Of a DNA stretch of 16,330 bases, positions 15,615 through 16,330 are shown piece after piece (positions within the stretch are counted from its first letter, which is position 1; every line of letters starts with the position of its first letter). The position numbers and the translations under genes were made by a program. The stretch comes from Phycisphaerae bacterium. GTDB lineage: Bacteria > Planctomycetota > Phycisphaerae > Sedimentisphaerales > Anaerohalosphaeraceae. The DNA lies in contig JAIPFN010000120.1 of the NCBI GenBank assembly GCA_021736615.1, forward strand, positions 1 to 16,330, in the 5' to 3' direction. Under the pieces are notes generated by a model, which saw only the letters and a program-made list of their open reading frames with translations, was not told the DNA's origin and made no database searches.

Positions 15615-16330
15615 TCAATTGGCATTATCTGCATCAAGAGTATTGGCCAGAACAAATTCTACTATAGGCGCCGGGTCTTTAAGGCTATGGGGGTGATGGC
15701 CCACTCCGGGCTTAAGAATCAGCTTGATTTTACCGCCCAGTTTTTCGTACCGTTCCTTAAGAATGATCGAATTCTCATCAACCGGAACAGTCTTATCAGC
15801 TTCGCCGCACACATTAAGCAAAGCAATTCCCGCTTTGGCCAGCGGCTCCAGGTTATCGATAGGGTTCTTTTTATACTCAACTGCCTCTTCTTGCGTCAAT
15901 CCGTAAGCCTTCAGGCACGCCTGCCACGCGCCCCGGGCACCGCTAGATTTACCCAGACCGCCCGGCCAACTCTTAAAATCACAAACAGGAGCATCGCCAT
16001 AAATACATGTAACCTTCTCAGGGTTCGCCGCAGCCCAGTTATAAATGATCAGCCCGCCCCGACTCATCCCTTCAAGTGCCGGTTTCGCGGACAGATTATG
16101 CTCTTTGGTAAGGTAATCATAAAAAGCATCCCAGTGAGCAACCGCCGCCGGACAACCAAACAAATTCGCCACATCCATATACACCACGTGAAAACCTTTA
16201 CCTAAAAGAGCAATGTCAGTCTGCGGCTCATGCCCGAAAAATCTCGCCCGCCAAATCCACGGCCTGCCATTAGCAACAGTCTTGGGCGTAATAACCCTGC
16301 AATTACGCCCGTCAACGGTAAAGTCGTATC
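15615..16330 (-). CDS. Alpha/beta hydrolase (5' end outside window)
   Basis: The C-terminal 237 residues are visible; the frame is open to base 16330, so start and any signal peptide lie outside. The likely triad, counted in visible residues, is S89 (GMSRGG elbow), D178 (GEADKTVP) and H211 (GVGHHPH). The segment PWIWRARFFGHEPQTD and the phrase NPIDNLEPLAKAGI are shared in style with the N-terminal domain of the GH78 fusion at the other end of the window (NPIDRLEPLAKANI there). Both also share YNWAA, (V/N)VP(V/L)D(E/K)NS and KERY(E/D)KLGG. The two are therefore close relatives. The fold resembles S9 peptidases and dienelactone hydrolases; an esterase acting on acylated sugars is plausible from context, but the substrate cannot be read from sequence. 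It ends 229 bp before the next gene, which has its own promoter, so co-transcription is uncertain. Confidence 0.85.
   Translation of the reverse strand, partial: YDFTVDGRNCRVITPKTVANGRPWIWRARFFGHEPQTDIALLGKGFHVVYMDVANLFGCPAAVAHWDAFYDYLTKEHNLSAKPALEGMSRGGLIIYNWAAANPEKVTCIYGDAPVCDFKSWPGGLGKSSGARGAWQACLKAYGLTQEEAVEYKKNPIDNLEPLAKAGIALLNVCGEADKTVPVDENSIILKERYEKLGGKIKLILKPGVGHHPHSLKDPAPIVEFVLANTLDADNAN

Overview
The window carries seven genes, all on the minus strand and read right to left. Two are cut by the window edges. Together they form a locus for degrading a rhamnose-containing, probably sulfated or otherwise decorated glycan. The mix points to the PVC group of bacteria: a sulfatase, DUF1080 (3-keto-glycoside lyase/hydratase type) proteins, a Tat-exported Gfo/Idh/MocA oxidoreductase, and a large cytochrome c protein with a beta-propeller related to the hydrazine synthase alpha subunit. 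No SusC/SusD pair is visible. The best guess is Planctomycetota, possibly a Phycisphaerae/Sedimentisphaerales-like lineage, with Lentisphaerota or Kiritimatiellota as alternatives. This is judged from gene content, not from a marker gene.

Layout in transcription order. (1) The 3' part of an alpha/beta hydrolase (16330-15615). (2) After a gap with a good sigma70-like promoter, a secreted protein with two DUF1080 domains (15385-14024). (3) 35 bp later, a Tat-exported three-domain protein joining Gfo/Idh/MocA oxidoreductase, DUF1080 and a carbohydrate-binding-like domain (13988-11550), followed by a clear intrinsic terminator (11460-11425). (4) A new unit begins with a secreted triheme HzsA-related propeller protein (11336-8535). 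(5) A Cys-type sulfatase (8439-6847). (6) A GH106-like alpha-L-rhamnosidase with an inserted F5/8C-like domain (6778-3422). (7) A fusion of an alpha/beta hydrolase with a GH78 alpha-L-rhamnosidase (3390 to beyond base 1). Genes 4 to 7 are spaced 31-95 bp apart and look co-transcribed.

Proposed joint function (inference): the sulfatase and the esterase-like domains strip decorations, and the GH106 and GH78 enzymes release rhamnose. The Gfo/Idh/MocA-DUF1080 fusion and the tandem DUF1080 protein could cut further glycosidic bonds by the oxidation-elimination route, in which C3 is oxidised to a ketone, the aglycone is beta-eliminated and the product is hydrated. All complete genes and the GH78 fusion carry export signals, so the work would be outside the cytoplasm. 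The triheme protein is a candidate electron carrier for the exported oxidoreductase, but nothing in the sequence proves this.

No tRNA, rRNA, CRISPR array, insertion sequence or phage gene was seen. No gene-free stretch exceeds 300 bases; the largest gaps are 229 and 213 bases.
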